NCBI GenBank assembly: GCA_934376955.1
Contig: CAKRPJ010000026.1
Coordinates: 1 to 35,887 of the forward strand
DNA from: CAKRPJ01 sp934376955
GTDB lineage: Bacteria > Bacillota > Clostridia > Lachnospirales > Lachnospiraceae
Length of the DNA stretch: 35,887 nt
Direction of reading: 5' to 3'
In this document: positions 6,582 through 14,373 of the stretch, piece by piece
How positions within the stretch are numbered: position 1 is the first letter of the stretch
Layout: every line of letters starts with the position of its first letter
The notes under the pieces: generated by a model
Seen by the model: only the letters and a program-made list of their open reading frames with translations
Told to the model about the DNA's origin: nothing
Databases searched by the model: none
Program-made: the position numbers and the translations under genes

Positions 6582-8144
6582 GTGAAAAGAATAGATAGAT
6601 CATCGAAGGTTAGAACCGGTTTCCATCAGGCAAAATGGGACGAGCCGATCATTTATGAATTAAGCACTCCCGGTGAGCGCGGTATCCTGGTAGGTGAACC
6701 GGATAAAGAGATTGCCAAAGAAGTAGAAGGAGCAGCAGCAATTCCGGCAGGTATGGCAAGAAGCACAAAATTAAATCTTCCGGAAATGTCCCAGAGCCGT
6801 GTACTCCGTCACTATTCCAGACTGGCTCAGCAGACGCTGGGGGCAGATGTGAACATCGAGATTGGACAGGGTACCTGTACGATGAAGTACAGCCCGAAGG
6901 TAAACGATCAGCTTGCAAACCTGATCCGCGAGTACCATCCACTGCAGGATCCGGATACGGTTCAGGGTATTCTTAAGATCTTCCATGAAACAGATAAATA
7001 TATGTGCGAGATTTCCGGAATGGATCATTTCACCTTCCAGCCCAGCGGCGGTTCTCAGGGTATCCTGACCATGGCTTCCATTATCCGTGCATATTTTAAA
7101 GATAAAGGTGAGGACAGAGATGAGATCATCACAACGATCTACTCTCATCCGTCTGATGCGGCTGCTCCTCATGTAGCAGGCTTTAAGATCATTTATTTAC
7201 AGCCGGATCCAGAGACAGGTGTTCCGGATCTTGAGCAGTTAAAGGCAGCTTGCGGCCCGAAGACCGCCGGATATATCGTTGCGAACCCGGAGGATACCGG
7301 TGTATACAACGGTCATGTAAAGGAATTTGTAGATTACGTTCACTCCATCGGAGGTCTCTGCGCGTATGATCAGGCCAATGCTAACGGCCTTCTGGGTGTT
7401 ACAAGAGCAAGAGATGCCGGATTTGATATCTGCTTCTTCAACCTTCATAAGACATTCTCCACACCTCACGGCTGCGGCGGCCCTGCCTGCGGCGCAACAG
7501 GTGTTCAGAAGGATCTTGTTAAGTATCTTCCGGCTCCGCTGGTAGGCTTCGACGGAGAAAAATATTTCTTCGATTATGAGAGCTGCAGCAACCCGTGTGC
7601 AGTAGGAAAGGTAAGAGAGTGGTACGGCGTTGCCGAGGTTGTATTAAAGGCATACTGCTGGATCCGCAGTCTTGGACCGAACGGCTTATATCAGGTTGCA
7701 AAGACAGCGGTTCTTAATAATAACTATCTCTTTAAGAAGCTGATGGAGCTTCCGGATGTTACCGCATACTATGAGAACGGCAACAACCAGAGAGTGGAGC
7801 AGGCACGTTATTCTCTGGAGAACTTAGAGAAGGCGACAGGAATCGGTACACTGGATATTCAGAGAAGAATGATGGACTTCGGTTTGCATTACTGGACATC
7901 CCACCATCCGTTCTATCTGCCTGAGCCGATGACACTGGAGCCGACAGAAACTCCTTCAAAGAAGGATATTGACGAATATATTGAAACCTTAAAGTATGTA
8001 TTTAAGGAAGCACACGAGAATCCGGAGGTTATTAAGACTGCTCCGCACAGAAGTGTTACCCATCAGGTGGATGAGTCCAACATGGACGATCCGGCACAGT
8101 GGGCTCTTACATGGAAGGTTTACAACAGAAAATATACTGAATAA
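6582..8144 (+). CDS. GcvPB-like (glycine dehydrogenase subunit 2 homologue), divergent
   Basis: A 520-residue homologue of P-protein subunit 2, the PLP-binding half. The PLP lysine is K290 in NLHKTFSTPHG. The glycine-rich loop after it reads GCGGPACGATG where glycine decarboxylases have GGGGPGAGPVG. The segment normally SAHGTNPAS reads YSHPSDAAA (about 187-195), and YDGANLNAL reads YDQANANGL (about 262). The fold and catalytic Lys are kept while the substrate-side loops differ. It starts at GTG 6582 after GAAAGGA, 19 bp behind the GcvPA-like gene, so the two are surely co-translated. The C-terminus (EPTETPSKKDIDEYI and onward) follows the family. Probably decarboxylates or cleaves a glycine-like amino acid; a conventional glycine cleavage role with H- and T-proteins encoded elsewhere remains possible. 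Confidence 0.86.
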   Translation: MKRIDRSSKVRTGFHQAKWDEPIIYELSTPGERGILVGEPDKEIAKEVEGAAAIPAGMARSTKLNLPEMSQSRVLRHYSRLAQQTLGADVNIEIGQGTCTMKYSPKVNDQLANLIREYHPLQDPDTVQGILKIFHETDKYMCEISGMDHFTFQPSGGSQGILTMASIIRAYFKDKGEDRDEIITTIYSHPSDAAAPHVAGFKIIYLQPDPETGVPDLEQLKAACGPKTAGYIVANPEDTGVYNGHVKEFVDYVHSIGGLCAYDQANANGLLGVTRARDAGFDICFFNLHKTFSTPHGCGGPACGATGVQKDLVKYLPAPLVGFDGEKYFFDYESCSNPCAVGKVREWYGVAEVVLKAYCWIRSLGPNGLYQVAKTAVLNNNYLFKKLMELPDVTAYYENGNNQRVEQARYSLENLEKATGIGTLDIQRRMMDFGLHYWTSHHPFYLPEPMTLEPTETPSKKDIDEYIETLKYVFKEAHENPEVIKTAPHRSVTHQVDESNMDDPAQWALTWKVYNRKYTE

Positions 8145-8162
8145 GTCTGAAATTTGCGAAAT

Positions 8163-9326
8163 ATGAAAAAAATAGGACTGATTATCAATCCGATCGCCGG
8201 CATGGGCGGGAGCGTCGGATTAAAAGGTACAGACAACGTCGCGGCGGAAGCTTTCCGCCGTGGTGCTGTTCCAAGATCCGGAGAGCGGGCCCGTGCTGCT
8301 CTGGCAGAGCTTCTTCCGATAAAGGATGAGCTCTGTATTTATACCGGACACAAGAATATGGGTGGAAAAGTGGCAGAAGAATCTGGATTTCATACAGTAC
8401 AGATGGCAGATACTCCGGATGGCGAAAAAATAGCGCCATCCATGGATGCGGGGGAGCTGTCTTTTGAGCTGGATGAGACAGATGCTGCCGATACGAAGAA
8501 GCTGACAAAGTGGTTTCTTGAGGAAAACGTGGATCTGATCCTGTTCGCAGGAGGGGATGGAACGGCCAGAGATGTATATGAAGCGGCAGGGCTTTCTGCC
8601 TGCTGCGTGGGGATTCCTGCTGGTGTTAAGATCCATTCTCCTGTGTATGCGAAAAATCCGAAGGCTGCCGGGCAGCTGGCACTTTTATGGCTTACAGGGA
8701 AAATATCTGCAACGCAGGAAGAAGAAGTGCTGGATATTGATGAAGAACAGTATCGAAAAGAAAATATCAGCACTAGACTTTACGGATATTTAAAAATTCC
8801 CAGAGCGCGTACTTTTACCCAGGACAGAAAAGCGCCGACGCCGCTGTCGGATGCGGCCGCCATCGAATCCATTGCGTATGAGACAGTGGGCCGGATGGAG
8901 CCGGATACCTATTATATTATCGGCGCCGGTACAACGACCAGGGGAATTATGGAGGTTCTTGGGCTTAAGAACACACTGATCGGGGTAGACCTGATCCGGA
9001 ACAAGGAGCTTGTTGCCGGTGATCTTGGCGGAAAAGAGCTTTATTCGCTGATCCACGGAAAAAAGGTAAAGCTGATCGTAACGATCACCGGGGGACAGGG
9101 ATACCTGTTCGGACGTGGAAATCAGCAGCTGACACCGGAGGTTATCCGGGGGGTCGGAAAAGAAAATATTATCCTGATCGCCACAAAAACAAAGCTTGCG
9201 GCTCTTGGAGGACGCCCCCTTCTTGTGGACACGTATGATGAGGAGTTAAATCATGCACTTTGCGGCTACTACAGAGCCATATCCGCATGGGGAGAGGAAA
9301 CGGTATGTAAGGTTTCCGACCACTAA
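8163..9326 (+). CDS. ATP-NAD/AcoX kinase-family protein
   Basis: A 387-residue member of the ATP-NAD kinase superfamily, AcoX-like branch. The N-terminus KKIGLIINPIAGMGGSVGLKG and FAGGDGTARD (near 122) are the nucleotide-binding motifs of the NAD kinase/diacylglycerol kinase fold. The C-terminal half contains GAGTTTRGIME and VTITGGQGYLFGRGNQQ, typical of this branch. I start it at the ATG at 8163 because the family usually begins at this point; a TTG at 8154 is in frame. No Shine-Dalgarno is clear, so coupling to the GcvPB-like stop 18 bp upstream is likely. Last gene before the terminator at 9387. AcoX-type proteins occur in catabolic operons such as acetoin, with unsettled function. It might make NADP for the SDR or phosphorylate a pathway intermediate. 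Confidence 0.82.
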   Translation: MKKIGLIINPIAGMGGSVGLKGTDNVAAEAFRRGAVPRSGERARAALAELLPIKDELCIYTGHKNMGGKVAEESGFHTVQMADTPDGEKIAPSMDAGELSFELDETDAADTKKLTKWFLEENVDLILFAGGDGTARDVYEAAGLSACCVGIPAGVKIHSPVYAKNPKAAGQLALLWLTGKISATQEEEVLDIDEEQYRKENISTRLYGYLKIPRARTFTQDRKAPTPLSDAAAIESIAYETVGRMEPDTYYIIGAGTTTRGIMEVLGLKNTLIGVDLIRNKELVAGDLGGKELYSLIHGKKVKLIVTITGGQGYLFGRGNQQLTPEVIRGVGKENIILIATKTKLAALGGRPLLVDTYDEELNHALCGYYRAISAWGEETVCKVSDH

Positions 9327-9386
9327 TGCATCGGATAAACGTTTAGAGAGCATGGCTTGACATGGTAAACGGATGGTAAATAAAGA

Positions 9387-9443
9387 CAGGGTGTCTGTCT
9401 GCAGGATCGGAAAGACCGATCAGGATTGCAGGCAGGCACCCTG
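9387..9443. terminator. Bidirectional terminator between the kinase-like and nitroreductase genes
   Basis: A long hairpin: CAGGGTG (9387-9393) and following bases pair with the bases ending in CACCCTG (9437-9443). An inner perfect stem GATCGG-AAAGA-CCGATC is at 9405-9421. T-rich flanks occur on both sides, better on the minus-strand exit (TCTTTATTT). It serves the two convergent units. Confidence 0.75.
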
Positions 9444-9447
9444 TTGA

Positions 9448-9969
9448 TTATTCTACATAAACTACTTTTCCGATGCGTTCCTTTGGCTGGATCGGAGTTG
9501 CCGGATCCGCATAGCCGAGAGCAGCCATACCGTAAACATTGTGGTCGGCAGGTACGCCGAGCTCGTTGAGGATCGCACGGATCGCCGGACGGTCACAGAT
9601 ATTCTGCATTTGGTTGATCCATACGGAGCCTACACCGTGAGAGTGGGCAGCTAGAAAGATATTTTCAAGAGCACAGGCATTGTCCTCCTTGCTCCATGGG
9701 CCTTCCTTTAAATTGGAGGTGATCACGAGGGCGGCAGGCTTATATATGTCATAATTGTCGCGTTCGAGCTCTTTTCCGATGGTCTCAGCAAGACGGGTGA
9801 TTACTTCTTTATTTGTTACGATCGTGAACTGCCATGTCTGTTTTCCCATACCGCTGGGCGCATGAAGTGCCGCATCAGCAATATCTTTAAGGATTTCTTT
9901 GGAAATCGGTTTATCAGTAAAACTACGAATACTTCTTCTTGTTAAAATGGCATTCATTACTTCATTCAT
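9448..9969 (-). CDS. Nitroreductase-family FMN protein
   Basis: A 173-residue nitroreductase-family flavoprotein. The N-terminal signature is AILTRRSIRSFTDKPIS with HAPSGMGKQTWQF following, where the RRSIR arginines and the S-G-x-G-x-Q segment contact FMN phosphate and ring. ENIFLAAHSHGVGSVWI and the C-terminal GYADPATPIQPKER are also family-typical. The ATG at 9969 is preferred because AAGGAGGATCTGTT lies directly before it; an upstream in-frame ATG at 10020 would lie in the previous gene's terminal codons. It is 44 bp behind the DUF885 gene and probably co-transcribed with it. Cytosolic NAD(P)H-dependent reductase; natural substrate unknown. Confidence 0.93.
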   Translation of the reverse strand: MNEVMNAILTRRSIRSFTDKPISKEILKDIADAALHAPSGMGKQTWQFTIVTNKEVITRLAETIGKELERDNYDIYKPAALVITSNLKEGPWSKEDNACALENIFLAAHSHGVGSVWINQMQNICDRPAIRAILNELGVPADHNVYGMAALGYADPATPIQPKERIGKVVYVE

Positions 9970-10013
9970 AACAGATCCTCCTTGAAAAGTGAAATTTTGT
10001 GGCTGACTACATA

Positions 10014-11861
10014 TTAACAAGAACAGAAGTGAAAGTCAATGACAGCCTGTAGCGCCTGCTGTCTGAGCCATTGCTCAAAATGTGTACGGATGACAGAAAA
10101 TGGAAGCGGCCCAAGATCAAGAAGAAACGTGTGAAACTCAAGCGGAGAAAATCGATCCCCAAGAGCCCCTTTGGCCTGCTCCGCCATTTCCGTATACTCT
10201 ATGTAGCCGCCGCAGTATTCCAGATAATTAGTGGGATTGTCGATCATCGTCTGCCATAAACGATCAACCGTAGAGTCATCCGCATAAAAACAGGCACGGA
10301 TAAACTGCTTTGCCTGATCCTTCGTCCATCCGTCATAATTAATGCCGATATCGAGAAGACCATGGACGCAGAGGGAAAAGGAGCGGACAAGGGCGCGATA
10401 TCTGCCGCCAATCTCGGAAAGGCCGTTATGGAAGGAGCAGGCATAGTTTTCCGCATACGTTGCCCAGCCTTCATTGGCTCCCGAACAGCTTAGCAGCGCA
10501 TCGAGGGGATTTTTGGAATGGCTGCGGCTGTATACGGTCTGATAAAGATGGCCGGGAAAGCCCTCGTGTGCCAGAGTCGTATAGAGATCCTTTGTGGCAT
10601 CAGAATAGCCTTCGTTGATGTAGATGATATTCCGATCCTGTTCATCGATAGGAGCAGTCAGATAAAAGGCCGGGCTTAAGGCGGTCTCCAGATATTTTGG
10701 AACATAACGGATTTCATATCCGCAATCGGATAGTATCGGAAAGGAAGCCGACATTTGAAGCTTCAGGTCAGAGAGGATCTCCTCCGGATCGGTCAGAGAA
10801 AAGCTTTCCTGATGAAAATCCGAGGTTGGATTTTTGGCAATCAGAGTCCGGATCGCTTTATAATCCTTTACCATTCGTTCAGAAAGGGCTGTTTTCAGTT
10901 CCTCCGGCGTATAGGATACCCCCGGGCCGCTCTTTAAAAGATATTCATAGTATTTTTTTCCATCCTTAAACCCACAAAGTCCGCCTTCATTTTTTCCTTT
11001 TCCCTTTAAAGCGTTAAGCCCATCTCTCAGAGAACAGTAGGCGGGAATAAAATGCTCCCGGATCATGGCACGATGACGGATATCCCATTCCTTTTCCTGC
11101 ATATCGGACAGAGGGATATGCTTTTTTAATTCCTCGATACGTGTCTGAAATGCTTCCGTCAGAAAATTTTCATCAGGATCGATCATATAACACTCGAGGG
11201 ACTCTAAGATCGCATTGATGGAGGCATCGGAGGGGCCAAGGCCGGCCGCCGCTTTCTGAGCTTCAAAATTCAGGATCTGGGCGTAATAGGAATCAAGCTG
11301 CGATAAAAGACCCAGATAGTCCTCCACATCCTTTAAGGTGTGGAAGGAATACTCTGCAAGAAGGATCGGAAGCTGTGCCTGTATGCCGATGGTGGGGGCG
11401 AGGGGCTGATGGTAAAGCTCCAGACCTTCAGATAATAGAGTGGCCTCAAGGCTGGCAGAAAGTCCGTCAAAGCGGATCTTCTGATCGTCAGTGAGAGAGG
11501 AGCGGTCAAAGGCGGCGAGACGTTCCTTCCATTTTCTGGCGGTCCGGATATCTGCGGCCATGCCTGAAAGGGAACATTCGCCGAGAGATACAGTCTGAGG
11601 TTTAAGCTTGTAAGTTTCGGGCTTTGTCAGAAGATAATGCAGATCCAGAGTGCTTGTTTCCAGCAGCTCCTCGTAAAATACCGTCCGGCAGAAACGGTCA
11701 AATTTCTTTTGTCCGGCAGTCAGGGACGAGATGGGGGCGTGCTCGTGCAGGATCCGCTCTTGTCCGCAGGCAGACAGTATACCGGATAGAACGACTGTCA
11801 GAGAAAAGATAAAAAAACGAGCTTTGTGCAGCTTGCAGTTCCATTTTGTCCACATAGACAT
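10014..11861 (-). CDS. DUF885-family lipoprotein, putative metallopeptidase
   Basis: A 615-residue DUF885 protein. The N-terminus has basic residues, a hydrophobic segment and a lipobox (SGILSAC, about 26-32), so it is probably an exported lipoprotein anchored to the outer face of the membrane. The C-terminal half has LAHEGFPGHLYQ, the HExxxGH zinc motif, followed by NEGWATYAE, the usual third-ligand region. Some DUF885 proteins act as carboxypeptidases on short peptides. The start ATG follows AAGGGAGA; a second ATG two codons on is equally placed. Upstream of the nitroreductase in the same transcript. I see no clear promoter between 11862 and 11990. Activity is inferred from the motif. Confidence 0.9.
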   Translation of the reverse strand: MSMWTKWNCKLHKARFFIFSLTVVLSGILSACGQERILHEHAPISSLTAGQKKFDRFCRTVFYEELLETSTLDLHYLLTKPETYKLKPQTVSLGECSLSGMAADIRTARKWKERLAAFDRSSLTDDQKIRFDGLSASLEATLLSEGLELYHQPLAPTIGIQAQLPILLAEYSFHTLKDVEDYLGLLSQLDSYYAQILNFEAQKAAAGLGPSDASINAILESLECYMIDPDENFLTEAFQTRIEELKKHIPLSDMQEKEWDIRHRAMIREHFIPAYCSLRDGLNALKGKGKNEGGLCGFKDGKKYYEYLLKSGPGVSYTPEELKTALSERMVKDYKAIRTLIAKNPTSDFHQESFSLTDPEEILSDLKLQMSASFPILSDCGYEIRYVPKYLETALSPAFYLTAPIDEQDRNIIYINEGYSDATKDLYTTLAHEGFPGHLYQTVYSRSHSKNPLDALLSCSGANEGWATYAENYACSFHNGLSEIGGRYRALVRSFSLCVHGLLDIGINYDGWTKDQAKQFIRACFYADDSTVDRLWQTMIDNPTNYLEYCGGYIEYTEMAEQAKGALGDRFSPLEFHTFLLDLGPLPFSVIRTHFEQWLRQQALQAVIDFHFCSC

Positions 11862-11942
11862 AGAGGCATCTCCCTTTTCTATTCCGGAATTTCAGCATAA
11901 AAATGCCGTATACCATTAATATATGGAAGCAGAAGGAGGAAT

Positions 11943-12017
11943 ATGAAGCAATTTATAGCCATGACTTTGGCGGACTTTGCAGAAACATGGCTTGACAAAA
12001 CGGATGGAACAGGATAG
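11943..12017 (+). CDS. Possible 24-residue ORF before metG
   Basis: A short ORF (begins MKQFIAMTLADF) starts two bases after AGAAGGAGGA. Its end overlaps the metG promoter, -35 included. It has no recognisable homology and could be a chance ORF or the remnant of a gene. The Shine-Dalgarno is the only support, and its spacing to the ATG is tight. Confidence 0.2.
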   Translation: MKQFIAMTLADFAETWLDKTDGTG

Positions 12018-12020
12018 ACT
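11992..12020 (+). promoter_or_regulatory. Promoter of the metG T-box transcript
   Basis: Perfect -35 TTGACA (11992-11997), 17-bp spacer, -10 TAGACT (12015-12020). Transcription would start near 12027, just ahead of the T-box leader. Confidence 0.7.
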
Positions 12021-12026
12021 ATTTGC

Positions 12027-12353
12027 ATAATAAGACAAAGGCTTGGAAGGGAAAAGTACGCGAAAGGGAAGCTTTCAGAGACCCCGGATGGTGAGAGCGG
12101 GGAGCGGAGTGTTTGCGGAAGATGGTCCCGGAGCTGTATGGCTGAAGGATCCGCAGGAAGGAAACAGCATGGCGGAGCGTTTAGGCTATACCGGAAGCGC
12201 CCGTTAGCGTGTCAGACTGTGAAAACGATCAAAACGGAAATTGCGTTCCGAAGGAAGAAGAAACACAGCCGGTGAGGGAAATGCCGCGAGGCATTTCTGA
12301 ATTAAAGTGGCAACACGGGTAGAACTCGTCTTTAAATAAGACGGGCTTTTTTT
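12027..12353 (+). ncRNA. T-box leader of metG (Met specifier)
   Basis: A tRNA-sensing T-box riboswitch. Stem I carries AAAGTA (loop E side), CAGAGA and the distal GGATGGTGAGAGC loop within a CCCC/GGGG stem. CGCGAA pairs with TTTGCG, placing the specifier loop at GAAGATGG with ATG at 12122-12124, i.e. Met. The T-box proper is AAAGTGGCAACACGGG (about 12304-12319). ACGGGT pairs with ACTCGT in the antiterminator, competing with the terminator at 12325. Uncharged tRNA-Met should switch on metG and downstream genes. Odd: the UGGN base is C (12311), whereas the A73 discriminator of tRNA-Met predicts U. Confidence 0.88.
12325..12353 (+). terminator. Intrinsic terminator of the metG T-box
   Basis: CTCGTCTT (12325-12332) pairs with AAGACGGG (12338-12345) over a 5-nt loop, followed by C and seven T. 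The 5' arm also belongs to the antiterminator, the standard T-box arrangement. Confidence 0.9.
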
Positions 12354-12389
12354 ATGTAACAGGAATTTTATGATAAGGAGAGAAAAGCT

Positions 12390-14372
12390 ATGTGTAAGAA
12401 TTGTAAGAAGCCATACTATATTTCCACCGCAATTGCATATACATCCGGCAAACCGCACATTGGAAATACTTATGAGATCGTTCTGGCAGACGCCATCGCC
12501 CGCTATAAGAGAGAACAGGGCTATGACGTATATTTCCAGACAGGAACAGATGAGCACGGTCAGAAGATCGAGCTGAAGGCAGAGGCAGCAGGGATCACAC
12601 CGAAGGAATTTGTTGATAATGTGGCAGGGGAGATCAAGACGATCTGGGATATGATGAATACCTCCTACGATAAATTCATCCGTACTACAGATACTTATCA
12701 TGAGAAGCAGGTTCAGAAGATCTTCAAAAAGCTCTATGATCAGGGCGATATCTATAAGGGACACTATGAGGGCATGTACTGTACTCCGTGCGAATCCTTC
12801 TGGACTTCTTCCCAGTTAGTAGACGGAAAATGTCCGGACTGCGGCGGCCCGGTGCAGCCGGCAAAGGAAGAAGCTTATTTCTTCCGTATGAGCAAGTACG
12901 CTCCGAAGCTGATCGAATATATAAATGAGCATCCGGAGTTCATCCAGCCGGTTTCCAGAAAAAATGAGATGATGAACAACTTCCTGCTTCCGGGCTTACA
13001 GGATCTTTGCGTATCCAGAACCTCCTTTACATGGGGGATCCCGGTGGAATTTGATCCGAAGCACGTTACGTATGTATGGCTGGATGCACTGACTAACTAT
13101 ATCACCGGAATCGGTTATGACTGCGATGGAAACCAGTCTGAACAGTTTAAGAAATACTGGCCGGCAGACCTTCATCTGATCGGCAAGGACATTATCCGTT
13201 TCCATACGATTTATTGGCCGATCTTCTTAATGGCTCTCGGTCTTCCGCTTCCGAAGCAGGTATTTGGCCATCCGTGGCTTTTACAGGGCGACGGAAAGAT
13301 GAGTAAGTCCAAAGGAAATGTATTATACGCAGATACGCTGGTGGATTTCTTTGGCGTGGATGCAGTTCGTTACTTTGTACTTCACGAGATGCCGTTTGAA
13401 AATGATGGCGTGATCTCATGGGAGCTGATGGTGGAGCGTATGAACTCCGACCTTGCGAATATTCTCGGAAACCTTGTAAACCGTACCGTTTCCATGACAA
13501 ATAAGTATTTTGGCGGAATCGTAGAAAACAAGGGTGTCTTAGAGGAAGTTGATGAGGACTTAAAGAATACCGTTCTGGAGACCGTACAGAAGGTGGATGA
13601 AAAGATGAATCGTCTGCGCGTGGCAGATTCTATTTCAGAGATATTCAACATCTTCCGCCGCTGCAACAAATATATTGATGAAACAACGCCGTGGACACTG
13701 GCAAAGGAGGAAGACAAAAAGGATCGTCTTGCTACCGTTTTATATAACCTGACAGAAGCGATCACGATCGGTGCTTCTCTTTTGACCTCCTTTATGCCGG
13801 AAACATCAGAAAAAATACTGGCACAGTTAAATACCTCCAAGAGAGAGCTGGAAGCAATGACACAGTTCGGTCTGTATCCAAGCGGAAATAAGGTGACAGA
13901 AAAGCCGGAGATCCTGTTTGCCCGCGTAGATATCAAGGAAGTTCTGGAAAAAGTCGAGGCCATGAAGGCAGAAGCGGCAAAGGCAGCCAAAGAAGCAGAA
14001 AAGAAAGAGGACGCTGATGAGAACGTGATGGATGTAGAGAAAAAGCCGGAGATCACGTATGATGACTTTGCAAAGCTTCAGTTCCAGATCGGTGAGATCG
14101 TAAAGTGTGAGGAAGTGGCAAAATCCAAGAAACTTTTATGCTCACAGGTTAAGATCGGATCAGAAACAAGACAGATCGTAAGCGGTATCAAGGCATGGTA
14201 CAAGCCGGATCAGATGGTCGGAAAGAAGGTTATGGTCGTAACCAACTTAAAGCCGGCGAAGCTTGCAGGGCTCCTTTCTGAGGGGATGATCTTATGTGCG
14301 GAGGATAACGAAGGAAATCTGGCACTTATGACTCCGGAGAAGGACATCAAGCCGGGCTCTGAGGTCTGCTAA
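12390..14372 (+). CDS. metG: Methionyl-tRNA synthetase
   Basis: A 660-residue class Ia synthetase that charges tRNA-Met. The first signature reads PHIGNTY instead of HIGH, which I recall as a lineage variant in Lachnospiraceae. A zinc knuckle CTPCESFW...CPDC lies in the connective region (near 127-150). KMSKSKGN is present (near 308). After the anticodon-binding helical domain comes an Ala/Lys/Glu-rich linker and a C-terminal EMAPII-like tRNA-binding domain (from about 553, with IVSGIKAWY and LAGLLSEGMILCA), which drives dimerisation in this type. The start ATG follows AAGGAGAG. Controlled by the T-box leader; heads a tightly packed cluster with TraX-like, tatD, rsmA and others. Confidence 0.98.
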   Translation: MCKNCKKPYYISTAIAYTSGKPHIGNTYEIVLADAIARYKREQGYDVYFQTGTDEHGQKIELKAEAAGITPKEFVDNVAGEIKTIWDMMNTSYDKFIRTTDTYHEKQVQKIFKKLYDQGDIYKGHYEGMYCTPCESFWTSSQLVDGKCPDCGGPVQPAKEEAYFFRMSKYAPKLIEYINEHPEFIQPVSRKNEMMNNFLLPGLQDLCVSRTSFTWGIPVEFDPKHVTYVWLDALTNYITGIGYDCDGNQSEQFKKYWPADLHLIGKDIIRFHTIYWPIFLMALGLPLPKQVFGHPWLLQGDGKMSKSKGNVLYADTLVDFFGVDAVRYFVLHEMPFENDGVISWELMVERMNSDLANILGNLVNRTVSMTNKYFGGIVENKGVLEEVDEDLKNTVLETVQKVDEKMNRLRVADSISEIFNIFRRCNKYIDETTPWTLAKEEDKKDRLATVLYNLTEAITIGASLLTSFMPETSEKILAQLNTSKRELEAMTQFGLYPSGNKVTEKPEILFARVDIKEVLEKVEAMKAEAAKAAKEAEKKEDADENVMDVEKKPEITYDDFAKLQFQIGEIVKCEEVAKSKKLLCSQVKIGSETRQIVSGIKAWYKPDQMVGKKVMVVTNLKPAKLAGLLSEGMILCAEDNEGNLALMTPEKDIKPGSEVC

Positions 14373-14373
14373 A

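Noticed and set aside
13382..14056. Long Ser/Arg-rich open frame opposite metG, and similar frames opposite MATE, dihydroorotase and the regulator (22757-23341, 33179-33811, 2831-3430)
   Set aside because: They are antisense shadows of well-supported genes with biased composition and no ribosome sites.
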